Source: Agromyces sp. Soil535 (GTDB lineage Bacteria; Actinomycetota; Actinomycetes; Actinomycetales; Microbacteriaceae). From it: a stretch of 64,000 bases of DNA. The notes beneath the pieces are model-generated. The model searched no databases, was not told the DNA's origin, and saw only the letters and a list, made by a program, of their open reading frames with translations. Of the stretch, positions 36,966 through 46,388 are shown piece after piece. The first letter of the stretch is position 1. Each line of letters starts with the position of its first letter. The stretch is taken from NCBI RefSeq assembly GCF_001428255.1, contig NZ_LMRW01000010.1, positions 19,279 to 83,278 of the forward strand. The letters run 5' to 3'. The position numbers were made by a program, and so were the translations under genes.

Positions 36966-38656
36966 TGCGCCGCGCGCCGTCCACCCCGCCCGAGCTGCCC
37001 GGATACACGCCGCTGCAGCTGCTGGGCTCCGGCGGTTTCGCCGACGTGTTCCTCTACGAGCAGCGGCTGCCGCGACGCCGGGTCGCCGTGAAGGTGCTGC
37101 TCACCGAGGAGCTCGGCCGTGACACGCGCGCGCAGTTCGTCGCCGAGGCGAACCTCATGGCGCAGCTGAGCGCGCACCCGTTCATCGTCACGATCTTCCA
37201 CGCCGACGTCTCGGGCGACGGGCGGCCGTACTTCGTCATGGAGTACTGCTCCGGTCCGAGCCTCGCCGAGCGGTACAAGCGGGAGCGGTTCGCGGTCGAG
37301 GACGCACTGCGCACCGGCATCCGGCTCGCGGGAGCGGTCGCCACGGCGCACGCCGCCGGCATCCTGCATCGCGACATCAAGCCCGCCAACGTGCTCACCA
37401 ACGACTACGGATGGCCCGCGCTCACCGACTTCGGCATCTCCTCGAACCTCGAGGGCGAGCTCCCGGTGCACACGGTCACCTCCCCGATCGACGGGTCGTC
37501 GACCTCGTCGGGGCAGTCGGCCGTCGGCATGAGCGTGCCGTGGTCGCCGCCCGAGATGTTCGAAGACGAGCCGAAGCCCGACCAGCGCAGCGACGTCTTC
37601 TCGCTGGCCGCGACGGTGCACTCCCTGCTCGCCGGGCGCACGCCGTTCGAGATCCCGGGCCGCCCCAACGGCTCGCTCGACCTCATCGGCCGCATCGAGC
37701 GCGGCGCGATCACGCCCATCGATCGCGCCGACGTGCCGCGCAGCCTGGCGTCCGTGCTCGCGAAGGGCATGGCCAAGCGTCGTGCCGACCGGTACCCGAG
37801 CGCGATCGAATTCGCCCGCGCGCTGCAGCGCGTCGAGCTCGAGCTCGGGTACGCGGCGACGACGATCGAAGTGCCCAACCTCGCGTCGGAGCGCACGACG
37901 GTCGCCGACGACGACGCGGATGCCACGCGTGCCCGCGCGGTGCGCTCGGTCGAGGCGCAGCCGCGCCCCGTGCCGCGGGCCGACGAGGACGCCACGCGGG
38001 TGCGCGAACCGCAGCAGGTCGACGCGCAGCCCATGATCGATCCGGGGCCGACGCCCGACGAGGGCAGCGTCCTCCGAGGCCCGGCCACCCGGAGCGCACC
38101 TTCGCAGCCCGACCCCGGCGACGAGACGATCGTGCGGCCCGTGCGCTCCACGCCGGTGGGTCCGGCGCCGGTGAACGCCACGCACGGGCGATCGCGAGGC
38201 GCAGGCGCCGATGCGGTCGCCGTCGAGACGCGCACGGTCGCGCCGCGGCGTTCGCGTGTCGGTTCGGTCGTCGGCATCGCCGCCGGCGTCGTGGTGGTCG
38301 GTGCGATCGGCATCGCCGTGGCCCTCTCGGGCACCATGCAGCAGGGCCCGCCCGACCCGACGACCGCACCCTCCGCAGAGGACGCGATCCTCGCGGCGAC
38401 GGTGCCCGCCCCCGTGGTGGAACCCGGCATCCGCTCGTCCGATGGCGCCAGCGTGACGTTCCCGGTGTCCCACGCCGACCCCGAGGACGGCGACCGCTAT
38501 CGATGGCACCGAGCCGACGGCTCGGGGTCGACCGAGGTGGCCGACGGGCCGACGATCGTCGTCGCCGACGTGGGCGCCGGACAGCGCGTGTGCATCGAGG
38601 TGCAGGTGCAGCGGGGCAGCAAGACCTCGGAGCCGGTGACGGAGTGCACGCCGTGA
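36965..38656 (+). CDS. Transmembrane Ser/Thr protein kinase (PknB-like)
   Basis: The 563-residue protein has a eukaryote-like kinase domain (about residues 12-285): glycine loop LGSGGFADVFL, catalytic VAVKVL lysine, HRDIKPANVL, DFG and PPEMFEDEPK. A Thr-rich juxtamembrane linker with repeated DATRVR/DETIVR motifs contains likely FHA-docking phosphothreonines. One membrane helix follows (about 430-457), then about 105 extracellular residues with no PASTA repeat. The ATG at 36965 overlaps the upstream stop. It is the signalling core of the cluster. Confidence 0.94.
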   Translation: MRRAPSTPPELPGYTPLQLLGSGGFADVFLYEQRLPRRRVAVKVLLTEELGRDTRAQFVAEANLMAQLSAHPFIVTIFHADVSGDGRPYFVMEYCSGPSLAERYKRERFAVEDALRTGIRLAGAVATAHAAGILHRDIKPANVLTNDYGWPALTDFGISSNLEGELPVHTVTSPIDGSSTSSGQSAVGMSVPWSPPEMFEDEPKPDQRSDVFSLAATVHSLLAGRTPFEIPGRPNGSLDLIGRIERGAITPIDRADVPRSLASVLAKGMAKRRADRYPSAIEFARALQRVELELGYAATTIEVPNLASERTTVADDDADATRARAVRSVEAQPRPVPRADEDATRVREPQQVDAQPMIDPGPTPDEGSVLRGPATRSAPSQPDPGDETIVRPVRSTPVGPAPVNATHGRSRGAGADAVAVETRTVAPRRSRVGSVVGIAAGVVVVGAIGIAVALSGTMQQGPPDPTTAPSAEDAILAATVPAPVVEPGIRSSDGASVTFPVSHADPEDGDRYRWHRADGSGSTEVADGPTIVVADVGAGQRVCIEVQVQRGSKTSEPVTECTP

Positions 38657-39357
38657 GGCCGCTCAAGGTGGAGTTCTGCGGGGAGTGGTACACCGTCGAG
38701 GAGGGTGAGCCGTTCACGATCGGCCGCGAATCCGACCTGACCATCGACGACAACCCCTACCTGCACCGCACGTTCCTCACGCTGTCGTCGGAGTTCGGGC
38801 TGTGGTGGCTCTCGAACGTCGGCCAGCTCCTGTCGGCCACGGTGTCGGATGCCACGGGCAGCGTGCAGGCGTGGGTGGCACCCGGCGCGAAGCTCCCGCT
38901 CGTGTTCCAGACCGTGCACGTGATGTTCAGCGCCGGATCGACGACGTACGACTTCACGGTGCACGCGGAGGAGGACTTCTACAACACGTCGCTCACCGCG
39001 AAGCCGGCCGACGGCGGCACCACGATCCTGCCGGTGAACCTCACGACGAGCCAGCGGCTCCTCGTGGTCGCGCTCGCCGAGCATGTGCTGGCGCAGCCCG
39101 CGGCCGGACGCGCGGTGGTGCCGACCTCGGCGGAGGCCGCTGCACGGCTCGGATGGAGCATGACGACGTTCAATCGCAAGCTCGACAACGTCTGCGAGAA
39201 GCTCGACAAGATCGGCGTCGACGGCCTGCGGGGCGGTCGTGGGAGGCTCGCGACGAACCGACGGGCACGGCTCGTGGAATACGCTGTGGCGACGCGGCTC
39301 GTGAGCGCCGACGATCTCGCCCTGCTCGACCGAGACGACGCGGGCGCCGGCGGATAG
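38653..39357 (+). CDS. FHA-like protein with C-terminal winged helix
   Basis: The 234-residue protein overlaps the kinase gene by 4 bp (GTGA). Residues 1-95 resemble a degenerate FHA domain (TIGRESDLTIDDNPYLHRTF) and residues 130-220 form a winged helix-like region (TSQRLLVVALAEH, AARLGWSMTTFNRKLDNVCE). The combination suggests a phospho-responsive DNA-binding protein at the end of the kinase operon, possibly its transcriptional output. This role is inferred. The next 1.7 kb interrupts the cluster. Confidence 0.82.
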   Translation: MRPLKVEFCGEWYTVEEGEPFTIGRESDLTIDDNPYLHRTFLTLSSEFGLWWLSNVGQLLSATVSDATGSVQAWVAPGAKLPLVFQTVHVMFSAGSTTYDFTVHAEEDFYNTSLTAKPADGGTTILPVNLTTSQRLLVVALAEHVLAQPAAGRAVVPTSAEAAARLGWSMTTFNRKLDNVCEKLDKIGVDGLRGGRGRLATNRRARLVEYAVATRLVSADDLALLDRDDAGAGG

Positions 39358-39778
39358 CCGTACCGATCACGACCGTGTTCCCCACGGGTGTCGGATCTCG
39401 CGACAGTTGTCAGATCGCGAAGTCGCTGACCTGGGCTTTTCTCGCTGGAGCTGTCACGCCGGAGGGGCGATCTGTCTCAGGACACTTGTCAGGAGCTGGC
39501 ATAGCACGCAGATGGCCAGCGCGATCGATCTCCCATCCAACCGGCACCGAGTCCCGGCGGATCGCCGCGAACAGCTCGACCTTGCTCCCAGGGCATGCTG
39601 CCGCTCCCTCAGACAAGCAGCGCACACCGAATCGGCCCGGCCCGCATGGCCGCCCCGGCGAGCGTTGCACCACCAACCCTCATCGGCCGTTGGGCCAATC
39701 TTGACCGTGTCGCAAGCGCTCCTGGCTGTCGGGAAGGGCGGTCGGCCCTTCCGGCTCCTCCCCGCGGAGGTCTGATGC
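39358..39778. other. 421-bp region with IS-like debris
   Basis: No intact gene is present. On the minus strand 39551-39586 encodes SKVELFAAIRRD, identical to the usual start of IS21-type IstA transposases, but the following sequence is not transposase-like. Repeated TGTCA/TGACA elements, including TGTCTCAGGACACTTGTCA (39472-39490), resemble insertion-sequence ends. I read it as decayed insertion-sequence DNA. Confidence 0.5.
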
Positions 39779-40156
39779 CTACGCGAGACGTACGAAGCCG
39801 GCGATGTACTCCGCGTGTGCCGTGAGCGGGACGCCAGCCGACTCCGCCTGCCGCCGCATCGTCGTCTGCGCCTGATCACTGGCTGGGCCGTAGATCTCCC
39901 ACGCCTCCCTTTCCATGACCTGCCCCGCTTGCTCCCCGCGTGTCTCCGACCCCTCAAGGTGGCGGTCCAAGGCCTCTGCATCGGCGAACAGGTGGACGAT
40001 CGTCAACCGGGAGTCCCCGCGGTCGAGATAGTGGAGGAACGCCGCTGTCTGCGGCATCTCAGCTTCGAGGCGGCGGACAACCTCAGGCGCCATCCGCTCG
40101 TACGCGGCCAAATCTTTTACTCTGAAATGGCTGATGAATACGATAGGTGCGGACAT
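39779..40156 (-). CDS. Antibiotic biosynthesis monooxygenase (ABM)-like protein
   Basis: The 125-residue protein has the ferredoxin-like ABM/dimeric alpha-beta barrel pattern: APIVFISHFRVKDLAAYERM, a central FLHYLDRGDSRLTIVHLFAD strand pair without its flanks, and a helical EAWEIYGPASDQA. ABM proteins act as small monooxygenases or haem/quinol-binding dimers; the substrate is unknown. The ATG at 40156 follows AGGAG and a consensus TATAAT lies 27 bp upstream. It sits between IS-like debris and the VOC gene, so it was probably brought into the kinase cluster. Confidence 0.75.
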   Translation of the reverse strand: MSAPIVFISHFRVKDLAAYERMAPEVVRRLEAEMPQTAAFLHYLDRGDSRLTIVHLFADAEALDRHLEGSETRGEQAGQVMEREAWEIYGPASDQAQTTMRRQAESAGVPLTAHAEYIAGFVRLA

Positions 40157-40182
40157 GTTGTCTCCTGGTGACCCTCGCACCG

Positions 40183-40188
40183 ATTATA
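40183..40188 (-). promoter_or_regulatory. Consensus -10 element of the ABM gene
   Basis: The minus strand reads TATAAT here, 27 bp before the ABM start, an exact sigma-70-type -10 box. No good -35 hexamer is visible. Confidence 0.55.
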
Positions 40189-40420
40189 GGGAGAGCACCC
40201 AAGAGCACGCCAGATCAGCCCGTAGGCATGCCCAAGTCCAATCGGTACGGTGTCGGCCAGCACAGCGGCAAGCGCTCTCAGCCGGACGTCAGCACCACGC
40301 AAGCTTGGAGTCTCTGCCAAGTTGCGTGGGACCGCTGACAACCTTCAGGGACGACTGTCAACAGGGCTGGGATTCTGACAACCCCCCGGGGAGATGACAA
40401 CGGGAGCGCGGACCGAGGGC

Positions 40421-40441
40421 TTGACTCTTCCGTAACGTCAA
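40421..40441 (+). promoter_or_regulatory. Promoter/operator palindrome before the VOC gene
   Basis: TTGAC-N11-GTCAA is a perfect 5-bp inverted repeat whose left half reads as a -35 box (TTGACT). Such dyads between -35 and -10 are typical of MerR-family control. No MerR gene is in the neighbourhood. Confidence 0.45.
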
Positions 40442-40458
40442 TTGGCAGCGTGGTCGCC

Positions 40459-40950
40459 ATGAATGAGCACAACGTGCCGGCGATCGACCGGTCGATCTAT
40501 CCGATGCCGGTGTTCGCGAACCTGGTCGTGCGCGATCTGCGAACGACCGAGGCGTTCTATTCGCGCGCCGGGTTCGTGACACTCGCCACGATTCCGGGCC
40601 CCGGGGGCGTGCCGCAGTTGGTGCATCTGCGCCGCATGAAGTACCAGGATCTGCTCGTGACGCAGGGTGAGCCTGCTGCCGGTTCGGTCTCGGTCTCGTT
40701 CGCCGCAGGAGACGCGGATCTCGATGCCGTGGCCGTGGGGCTTCGCGCGGCCGGTGCGGACGTGGAGGGACCGCTGGACACGCCGTGGTTCACGACGGAT
40801 CTGCGGTTCACGGACCCGGACGGAAACCGGATCGTCTTCACCGCACCGCGGATGGCGGACCAGGAGCAGGCCCGCGCCTGGGCGGAAGAAGGGATCACCG
40901 GCGACTTCGATGCGCCCGACGATGACACACTCGGCGCTGCCTTGCGCTGA
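40459..40950 (+). CDS. VOC-family (glyoxalase/bleomycin resistance-like) protein
   Basis: The 163-residue protein has two beta-alpha-beta-beta-beta units: PVFANLVVRDLRTTEAFYSR and a second half with VSVSFAAGDADLDAV and FTDPDGNRIVF, the DPDGN turn that marks VOC proteins. Functions range from lactoylglutathione lyase to drug binding and ring-cleaving dioxygenases, and the metal ligands are not complete enough to choose. The ATG at 40459 was preferred over the GTG at 40450. It belongs to the foreign-looking interruption of the signalling cluster. Confidence 0.82.
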   Translation: MNEHNVPAIDRSIYPMPVFANLVVRDLRTTEAFYSRAGFVTLATIPGPGGVPQLVHLRRMKYQDLLVTQGEPAAGSVSVSFAAGDADLDAVAVGLRAAGADVEGPLDTPWFTTDLRFTDPDGNRIVFTAPRMADQEQARAWAEEGITGDFDAPDDDTLGAALR

Positions 40951-40975
40951 GCGACCAGCGCCGATCCCATGGGGA

Positions 40976-41000
40976 GGTGTCCCCATTTCAGGGGGACACC
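40976..41000. promoter_or_regulatory. 9-bp inverted repeat upstream of the Ig-like protein gene
   Basis: GGTGTCCCC and GGGGACACC form a perfect 9-bp stem with a 7-base loop, 90 bp before the giant gene. It could be an operator or the VOC terminator; there is no T tract. Confidence 0.5.
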
Positions 41001-41089
41001 GGTGCGTGTTACGTTGATCGCCTTCGGGTGTCGCGCGCCCGGCCTTTCCGACGTATTCGTTCGACGGAATCATCCCAGGGGAGTTGAGA

Positions 41090-44000
41090 GTGGGCACCTT
41101 CACGTCCTGGGTACGGGCGCGCAAGCCGGTGGCCTCCGTGGTCGCGCTCGCCATCGCCGTCGGTGTCCCGGTGACGATCGCGGCGCTCCACCAGGGGTTC
41201 CCCGTCACCGACCCCGACCTGCGCGCGCGCGACGTGTGGGTGACCAACGGGCAGGAGCTGCTCGCCGGCCGGCTCAACCGCCAGATCGAGGAGCTCGACG
41301 CTGCGGTCGCCGCGGCCTCCAACGACATCGACGTGTTCCAGCGCGGCGACGACGTGTTCCTGCTCGACGGGAGTGCCGGCTCGCTCGAACGCGTCGACCC
41401 GTCGTTCACGACGCTCACGCAGCGCATCGACGTGCCGCTCGGCTCCCGCATCGCGTACGGCGGCGACGTACTCGCGATCCTCTCGCCGAAGGGCGAGCTG
41501 TGGACCACGCCGGCCGGCGGCGACCTCGCGTTCGACGCGCACGGCACCGACCCGATCGCCGAGCTCGGCGCCGACGCCAGGGTCGCGGTGAGCGATCGCG
41601 GCACGGTGTTCGCCACGTCCGCCGGTGACGACGAGCTCGTGCGCGTCGACGCGGGCGGCGGCGAACCGGGCGTCACCTCGCTCCCGAAGCTCGGCGCGCA
41701 CCAGCTGGCCGCGGTCGGCGAGCGGGCGGTCGTGTTCGACGAAGACCGCAACGTGGTGATCGTCGACGGGCGGGAGGTGAAGCTGCCCGAACCGGGGATG
41801 CGGCTCCAGCAGTCCAGCGCCGAGCACGATCTCGCGTACGTCGCGGGTGCGGCCGAGCTCATCGTCGTGCCGCTCGGCGGCGGGGATGCCCGCGTCATCG
41901 AGAGCGACGCAGCCGCGGGCCCGGCCCGCTCCGCCGACGAAGTGGCCGCGCCGGTGTGGGTGGACGGGTGCGCGCATGCGGCCTGGGCGACCTCGTCCAC
42001 CTACCTCGCCGCGTGCGACGGACAAGAGCCGGCCTCGCAGTCCATCGAGCAGCCGACGGCCGGCTCCCGGCTCGAGTTCCGCGTGAACCGCGACGTCGTC
42101 GTGCTGAACGACCTCACCAACGGCAACGCCTGGCTCGTCGACTCCGATCTCCGTCTCGTCGACAACTGGGAGGAGGTGACCCCGCCCGAGGAGACCGACG
42201 AGCTCGAGGGCGACGAGAAGAGCGCCCAGCAGACGTTCGAGGACACGCTCGCCGAGCGCACCGACGTGAACCGGCCGCCGCTCGCCCGCGACGACGACGG
42301 TGGCGTGCGTCCCGGGCGCACCACCGTGCTCGAGGTGCTCGAGAACGACACCGACCCCGACGGCGACGTGCTCACCGTCGCCGGCACGTCGGACATCACC
42401 GAATCCCAGGGGCGGCTCGAGGTGATCGACGGCGGGCGGGCTCTGCAGTTCACCCCCGCCGAGGGGGCGGCCGGCACGGTCTCGTTCCGGTACACGGTCG
42501 ACGACGGCCGCAAGGGCGTGGCCGAGGCATCCGTCGACGTGCGCGTCGTGCCCGAGCCCGAGAACGCCGCACCCGCCTCGATCCGGTCGGGGGCAGTGAG
42601 CGTCGAGCAGGGACAGCAGATCTCCTGCAACGTGCTCGCCGACTGGAACGACCCCGACGGCGACGACGTGTTCCTCGTGAACGCCTCGCCGACGAGCGGC
42701 GACTCCGTTCGTTTCAGCCCCGACGGCTACGTGACGTTCGAACACAAGTCGGGCGAGCTCGGCCTGAAGGAGGTCGCCTTCACGGTCTCCGACGGCCAGC
42801 TCACCGCCACCGGCACGCTCACCGTCGACGTCAAGCCGACGGGCACCCTGAATCCCGTGGGCACGCCCGACTTCGTGCAGGTGTTCGCCGGCGAGACGAC
42901 CCTCATCGAGCCGCTCGAGAACGACCTCACGCCGTCGGGGGCCCCACTCGCACTGCTCGGCGTCGAGCAGGTGCCCACGGGCGCATCCGTCACGCCGAAC
43001 CCCGAGCGCGGCACGATCGCGTTCTCGTCCAACGAGCCCGGCGAGTACATCTTCCTGTACAACGTCGGGGCGGATGCCGCGGTGAGCGTCGGTCTCGTGC
43101 GCGTGCAGGTCGTCGAGCCCCCCGCCGAGGCACCGCCGCCCATCGCGGTGAAGGACACCGCCTACCTGCGGCCCGGCGAGCCGACCTCGGTGCCGGTGCT
43201 CGCGAACGACGTCTCGCCGTCTGGGCGGGTGCTCGCCGTGCAGTCGGCCGACGACACCGAGACCGAGGATCTCGTCTCGGTCGAGATCCTCACGAACACC
43301 GTCGCGCGGGTCACCGCGTCCGAGGCGCTCGACCGCCAGTTGCAGTTCAGCTACACGATCTCCGACGGCGTGAACACGGCGACGGCGACCGTGACGGTCG
43401 TGCCCGTGCCGCCGCTCGTGCACCATCAGCCGCCCGTGGCCGTCGACGACGCCGTGAACGTGCGCGCGGGCGACATCGCCACCGTGCCCGTGCTCGCGAA
43501 CGACTACCACCCCGACTCGACCGCGCTCCACGTGCTTCCCGAGCTCGCAGACACGGGCTCACTGCAGGGGCTGGCATTCGTCGACGACGACGAGGTGCGG
43601 TACCAGGCGCCCGACGAGCCCGGCACGTACACCGCCGTGTACACGATCGGCGACGACTTCGAGCAGACCGCCCGCGCGAACGTGACGTTCACGGTGGTGG
43701 CCGAGGACGCCGGCGAGAACCGCCCACCGCTGCCGACGCCGCTCACCTCGCGCACGTTCGCGGGCTCTGCGGTCTCGATCGACATCCCGCTCGACGGACT
43801 CGACCCCGACGGCGACTCCGTCGTGCTCACCGGCATCACCTCGGCACCGAACCTCGGTCGTGTCGTCGAACGCACGAGCACGTCGATCACCTACGAGGCG
43901 TTCGCCGGTTCCACGGGCACCGACACGTTCTCGTACGAGCTGCGCGACACGTTCGGCGCCGCTGCGACGGGGACCATCCGCATCGGCGTGATCCCTCGGC

Positions 44001-46369
44001 CGGCGGTCGCGCTGCCGCCGAAGGCCGTCGACGACACGATCGAGATGAAGCCAGGGCGCACGGCGTCCGTCGAGGTGCTCCTCAACGACTCCGACCCGAG
44101 CGGGTACGGCCTGAAGGCCGTCGACCTGCCCGAGGTCGACGAGGGCATCGAAGCGGAGATCCGCGACCGGCGACGCGTCGTCGTCACCGCGCCCGACCAG
44201 GAGGGCGCGTTCACGATCCGCTACGAGATCTCGAACGGCCACGGCGGCGCCGACACCGCGTTCCTGCAGGTCGCGGTCAAGGAGGACGCGAAGGTCCTGC
44301 CGCCCACGGCGGAGGACCAGGTGATCGAGCCCGAGGACGTCGTCGAGGTCGACTCGGTGACCGTCGAGCCGCTCGACGACGCCACCAACCCCGGCGGCCT
44401 CGTCGACGACCTCGTCGTCACCGTGGAGGGGCCGAACGCCGGCCGCGCCGAGGTGACGCCCGACGGGCGGATCGTGGTGAAGCCCGGCCGCGAGCGGTAC
44501 GCCGTCGCCTACCGCCTCTCGAACGAGCTCGACGCGCTCAGCGCGATGGCGTTCGTCATCGTGCCGCCCGCGGCATCCGCTGAGGACCTCGACCAGGACG
44601 AGCCCACGATCCCCGCCCCGCACCTGGCGAAGCTCGACCCGATCATCGTGCCGATGAACGGCAGCATCCGATGGGATGTCGCGGACCTCGTGGTCGTGCC
44701 CTCGGGCAAGCCCGCGCTCGTGCTCTCCGCGTCCGCCGCGAACGCCCGCTCGGAGGCGTACGTCGACGGGCAGACCCTGCAGTACGAGCCCGCACAGGAC
44801 TATCGCGGCGAGGCATCCGTCACCTTCGAGGTGACCGACGGCCGCGACGCAGAGGATCCCGCCGGGCGCAAGGCGCTCCTCACCGTCCCGGTCACGGTCG
44901 GCGACCCGAACTTCGAGGACACCCCGCCCGTGTTCACCCCGCGCGCCGAGACGATCGAGGCGGGAGAGCAGCCGCTCGAGATCGACCTGCGCTCGTCGAG
45001 CGACCACCCGAACCCCGACGTCATCAACCGGCTCGGATACGGCAACCTGCAAGGCACGACCGCGGACATCCAGGCGTCGATCGACGGCGGCGTCCTGCGG
45101 GTCTCCGCGCCGCTCGGCGTGCAGCCCGGCACGGCAACGCGGCTCACCTTCGACGTGACGTTCAACGAGTTCACGGTGCCGGGCTACGTCGACGTCAAGG
45201 TCGTCTCTTCGACCCGGGCGAAAGCCCAGGCGGTCGATGACGGCCCGATCTACCTGACCCGGAGCGACTCGGCGACGATCGACGTGCTCGCGAACGACTT
45301 CAACCCGTTCCCCGAGGTGCCGCTCCGGGTGATCGGCGCCCAGGTCGACCAGCTCGACGTGGGCTCGGCGGCATCCGCGAGCTTCACGGCGTCGGATGTC
45401 ACGGTGCGCACCGGTGCCGCGTTCACGGGCACGCTGAGCGTCATCTACCGTATCCAGGACGCGACGAAGGATCCGGCGCGCGAGACGCAGGGGCGCGTCA
45501 CGGTGATCGTCCGCGACCGACCCGACAAACCGAGCGCCCCGTTCGCGACGGCCGGCGACGCATACGCGGACGTGCGCTGGCAGGCGCCCGCGCCGAACAA
45601 CTCGGCGATCACCGGCTACGAGGTGAACTACAACGGCCAGACTGCGACGTACGGCGCCGGGGCCGCGGGCATCACCCAGCGCATCAGCGGACTGACCAAC
45701 GGCACTGCGTACACCTTCACCGTGCGAGCGATCAACGAGATCGGTGCATCCGATTGGTCGGCGGGCACGACCGTGACACCCTACGGCACGCCGACGGCTC
45801 CGCAGAACGTGTCGATCAGCTCCTCCGGCTACGCGCCGGCGGACCTGACCATGACCTGGGATGCGCCGGCGTCGACGGGCGGCGGCTCGGTCCGCTATCA
45901 ATGGCGGCTGAACGGCGGCGCGTGGAACGACACGACCAGCAGGTCCGCGAGTGTCAGCAACCGCGGCGCAGGCACGTACACGGTCGACGTGCGCGCGATC
46001 AACAATGGCAGCGACCAAGTCGGCCCCATCGCCTCCGACTCCGTCGGCGTGAGCGACCCGCCGTTGCCGCCCACATCGGTCGACCTGACGAAGAGCGGGA
46101 GTGCCGCTGGCGAGTCCGGCTGCACGAGCGGCCGATGCTGGTACTACCACGTCGAGGTGACCAACTTCCCCGAGAGCGGCAGCTTCCCGCTCCGCATGTA
46201 CTGCAACGGCAACCTGCTGCGCTCGACCTCGATCTCGATCGGGGCGAACGGCCGGGGAACCTTCGACAGCCAGACTTCGACCGGCAGCTACTGCGGCTAC
46301 CCGGGCGTCTGGGTGGCGATCGACGCCTCGAGCTGGACGTACCAGAGCGCGCGACAGGACTGGAATTAG
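41090..46369 (+). CDS. Giant surface protein: propeller-like head, tandem Ig/cadherin-like domains, FN3 tail
   Basis: The 1,759-residue protein starts at a GTG 7 bp after AGGGGAG. A membrane anchor or signal helix (about 10-31) leads to a beta-rich, propeller-like region (about 45-340), then about eleven Ig/cadherin-like repeats of roughly 95 residues (about 390-1470) with the recurring motif V-L-x-N-D-x-x-P-x-G. Two fibronectin III domains (about 1475-1660) follow, then a C-terminal domain with four cysteines. No sortase motif is seen, so the N-terminal helix probably anchors it. It heads the MoxR-DUF58-transglutaminase operon and is its most likely client. Confidence 0.9.
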   Translation: MGTFTSWVRARKPVASVVALAIAVGVPVTIAALHQGFPVTDPDLRARDVWVTNGQELLAGRLNRQIEELDAAVAAASNDIDVFQRGDDVFLLDGSAGSLERVDPSFTTLTQRIDVPLGSRIAYGGDVLAILSPKGELWTTPAGGDLAFDAHGTDPIAELGADARVAVSDRGTVFATSAGDDELVRVDAGGGEPGVTSLPKLGAHQLAAVGERAVVFDEDRNVVIVDGREVKLPEPGMRLQQSSAEHDLAYVAGAAELIVVPLGGGDARVIESDAAAGPARSADEVAAPVWVDGCAHAAWATSSTYLAACDGQEPASQSIEQPTAGSRLEFRVNRDVVVLNDLTNGNAWLVDSDLRLVDNWEEVTPPEETDELEGDEKSAQQTFEDTLAERTDVNRPPLARDDDGGVRPGRTTVLEVLENDTDPDGDVLTVAGTSDITESQGRLEVIDGGRALQFTPAEGAAGTVSFRYTVDDGRKGVAEASVDVRVVPEPENAAPASIRSGAVSVEQGQQISCNVLADWNDPDGDDVFLVNASPTSGDSVRFSPDGYVTFEHKSGELGLKEVAFTVSDGQLTATGTLTVDVKPTGTLNPVGTPDFVQVFAGETTLIEPLENDLTPSGAPLALLGVEQVPTGASVTPNPERGTIAFSSNEPGEYIFLYNVGADAAVSVGLVRVQVVEPPAEAPPPIAVKDTAYLRPGEPTSVPVLANDVSPSGRVLAVQSADDTETEDLVSVEILTNTVARVTASEALDRQLQFSYTISDGVNTATATVTVVPVPPLVHHQPPVAVDDAVNVRAGDIATVPVLANDYHPDSTALHVLPELADTGSLQGLAFVDDDEVRYQAPDEPGTYTAVYTIGDDFEQTARANVTFTVVAEDAGENRPPLPTPLTSRTFAGSAVSIDIPLDGLDPDGDSVVLTGITSAPNLGRVVERTSTSITYEAFAGSTGTDTFSYELRDTFGAAATGTIRIGVIPRPAVALPPKAVDDTIEMKPGRTASVEVLLNDSDPSGYGLKAVDLPEVDEGIEAEIRDRRRVVVTAPDQEGAFTIRYEISNGHGGADTAFLQVAVKEDAKVLPPTAEDQVIEPEDVVEVDSVTVEPLDDATNPGGLVDDLVVTVEGPNAGRAEVTPDGRIVVKPGRERYAVAYRLSNELDALSAMAFVIVPPAASAEDLDQDEPTIPAPHLAKLDPIIVPMNGSIRWDVADLVVVPSGKPALVLSASAANARSEAYVDGQTLQYEPAQDYRGEASVTFEVTDGRDAEDPAGRKALLTVPVTVGDPNFEDTPPVFTPRAETIEAGEQPLEIDLRSSSDHPNPDVINRLGYGNLQGTTADIQASIDGGVLRVSAPLGVQPGTATRLTFDVTFNEFTVPGYVDVKVVSSTRAKAQAVDDGPIYLTRSDSATIDVLANDFNPFPEVPLRVIGAQVDQLDVGSAASASFTASDVTVRTGAAFTGTLSVIYRIQDATKDPARETQGRVTVIVRDRPDKPSAPFATAGDAYADVRWQAPAPNNSAITGYEVNYNGQTATYGAGAAGITQRISGLTNGTAYTFTVRAINEIGASDWSAGTTVTPYGTPTAPQNVSISSSGYAPADLTMTWDAPASTGGGSVRYQWRLNGGAWNDTTSRSASVSNRGAGTYTVDVRAINNGSDQVGPIASDSVGVSDPPLPPTSVDLTKSGSAAGESGCTSGRCWYYHVEVTNFPESGSFPLRMYCNGNLLRSTSISIGANGRGTFDSQTSTGSYCGYPGVWVAIDASSWTYQSARQDWN

Positions 46370-46388
46370 GTAGAGGAGAGAGCGCACC

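Larger units (their letters stand above)
40157..40458. other. 302-bp spacer with IS-end-like repeats and two promoter regions
   Basis: Repeated TGACAAC/TGTCAAC elements at 40336-40400 resemble the ends seen at 39405-39495, in the opposite direction. The stretch also holds the ABM promoter and the VOC operator. No gene is visible. Confidence 0.4.

Noticed and set aside
33785..38509. Very long open frame (about 1,570 codons) on the minus strand opposite TerC, PP2C, FHA and kinase genes
   Set aside because: It is a GC-rich antisense shadow with low-complexity Arg/His/Asp-rich translation, while the plus-strand genes have full family motifs.
40117..40341. Minus-strand 74-codon frame upstream of the ABM gene
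   Set aside because: It overlaps the ABM start and promoter and shows no domain.
41084..41086. TTG at 41084 as start of the giant surface protein
   Set aside because: It touches the ribosome site; the GTG at 41090 has proper spacing.
43559..46387. Minus-strand frame of 942 codons opposite the giant surface protein
   Set aside because: The composition is typical of an antisense frame in high-GC DNA and shows no domain; the plus strand has clear Ig and FN3 repeats.
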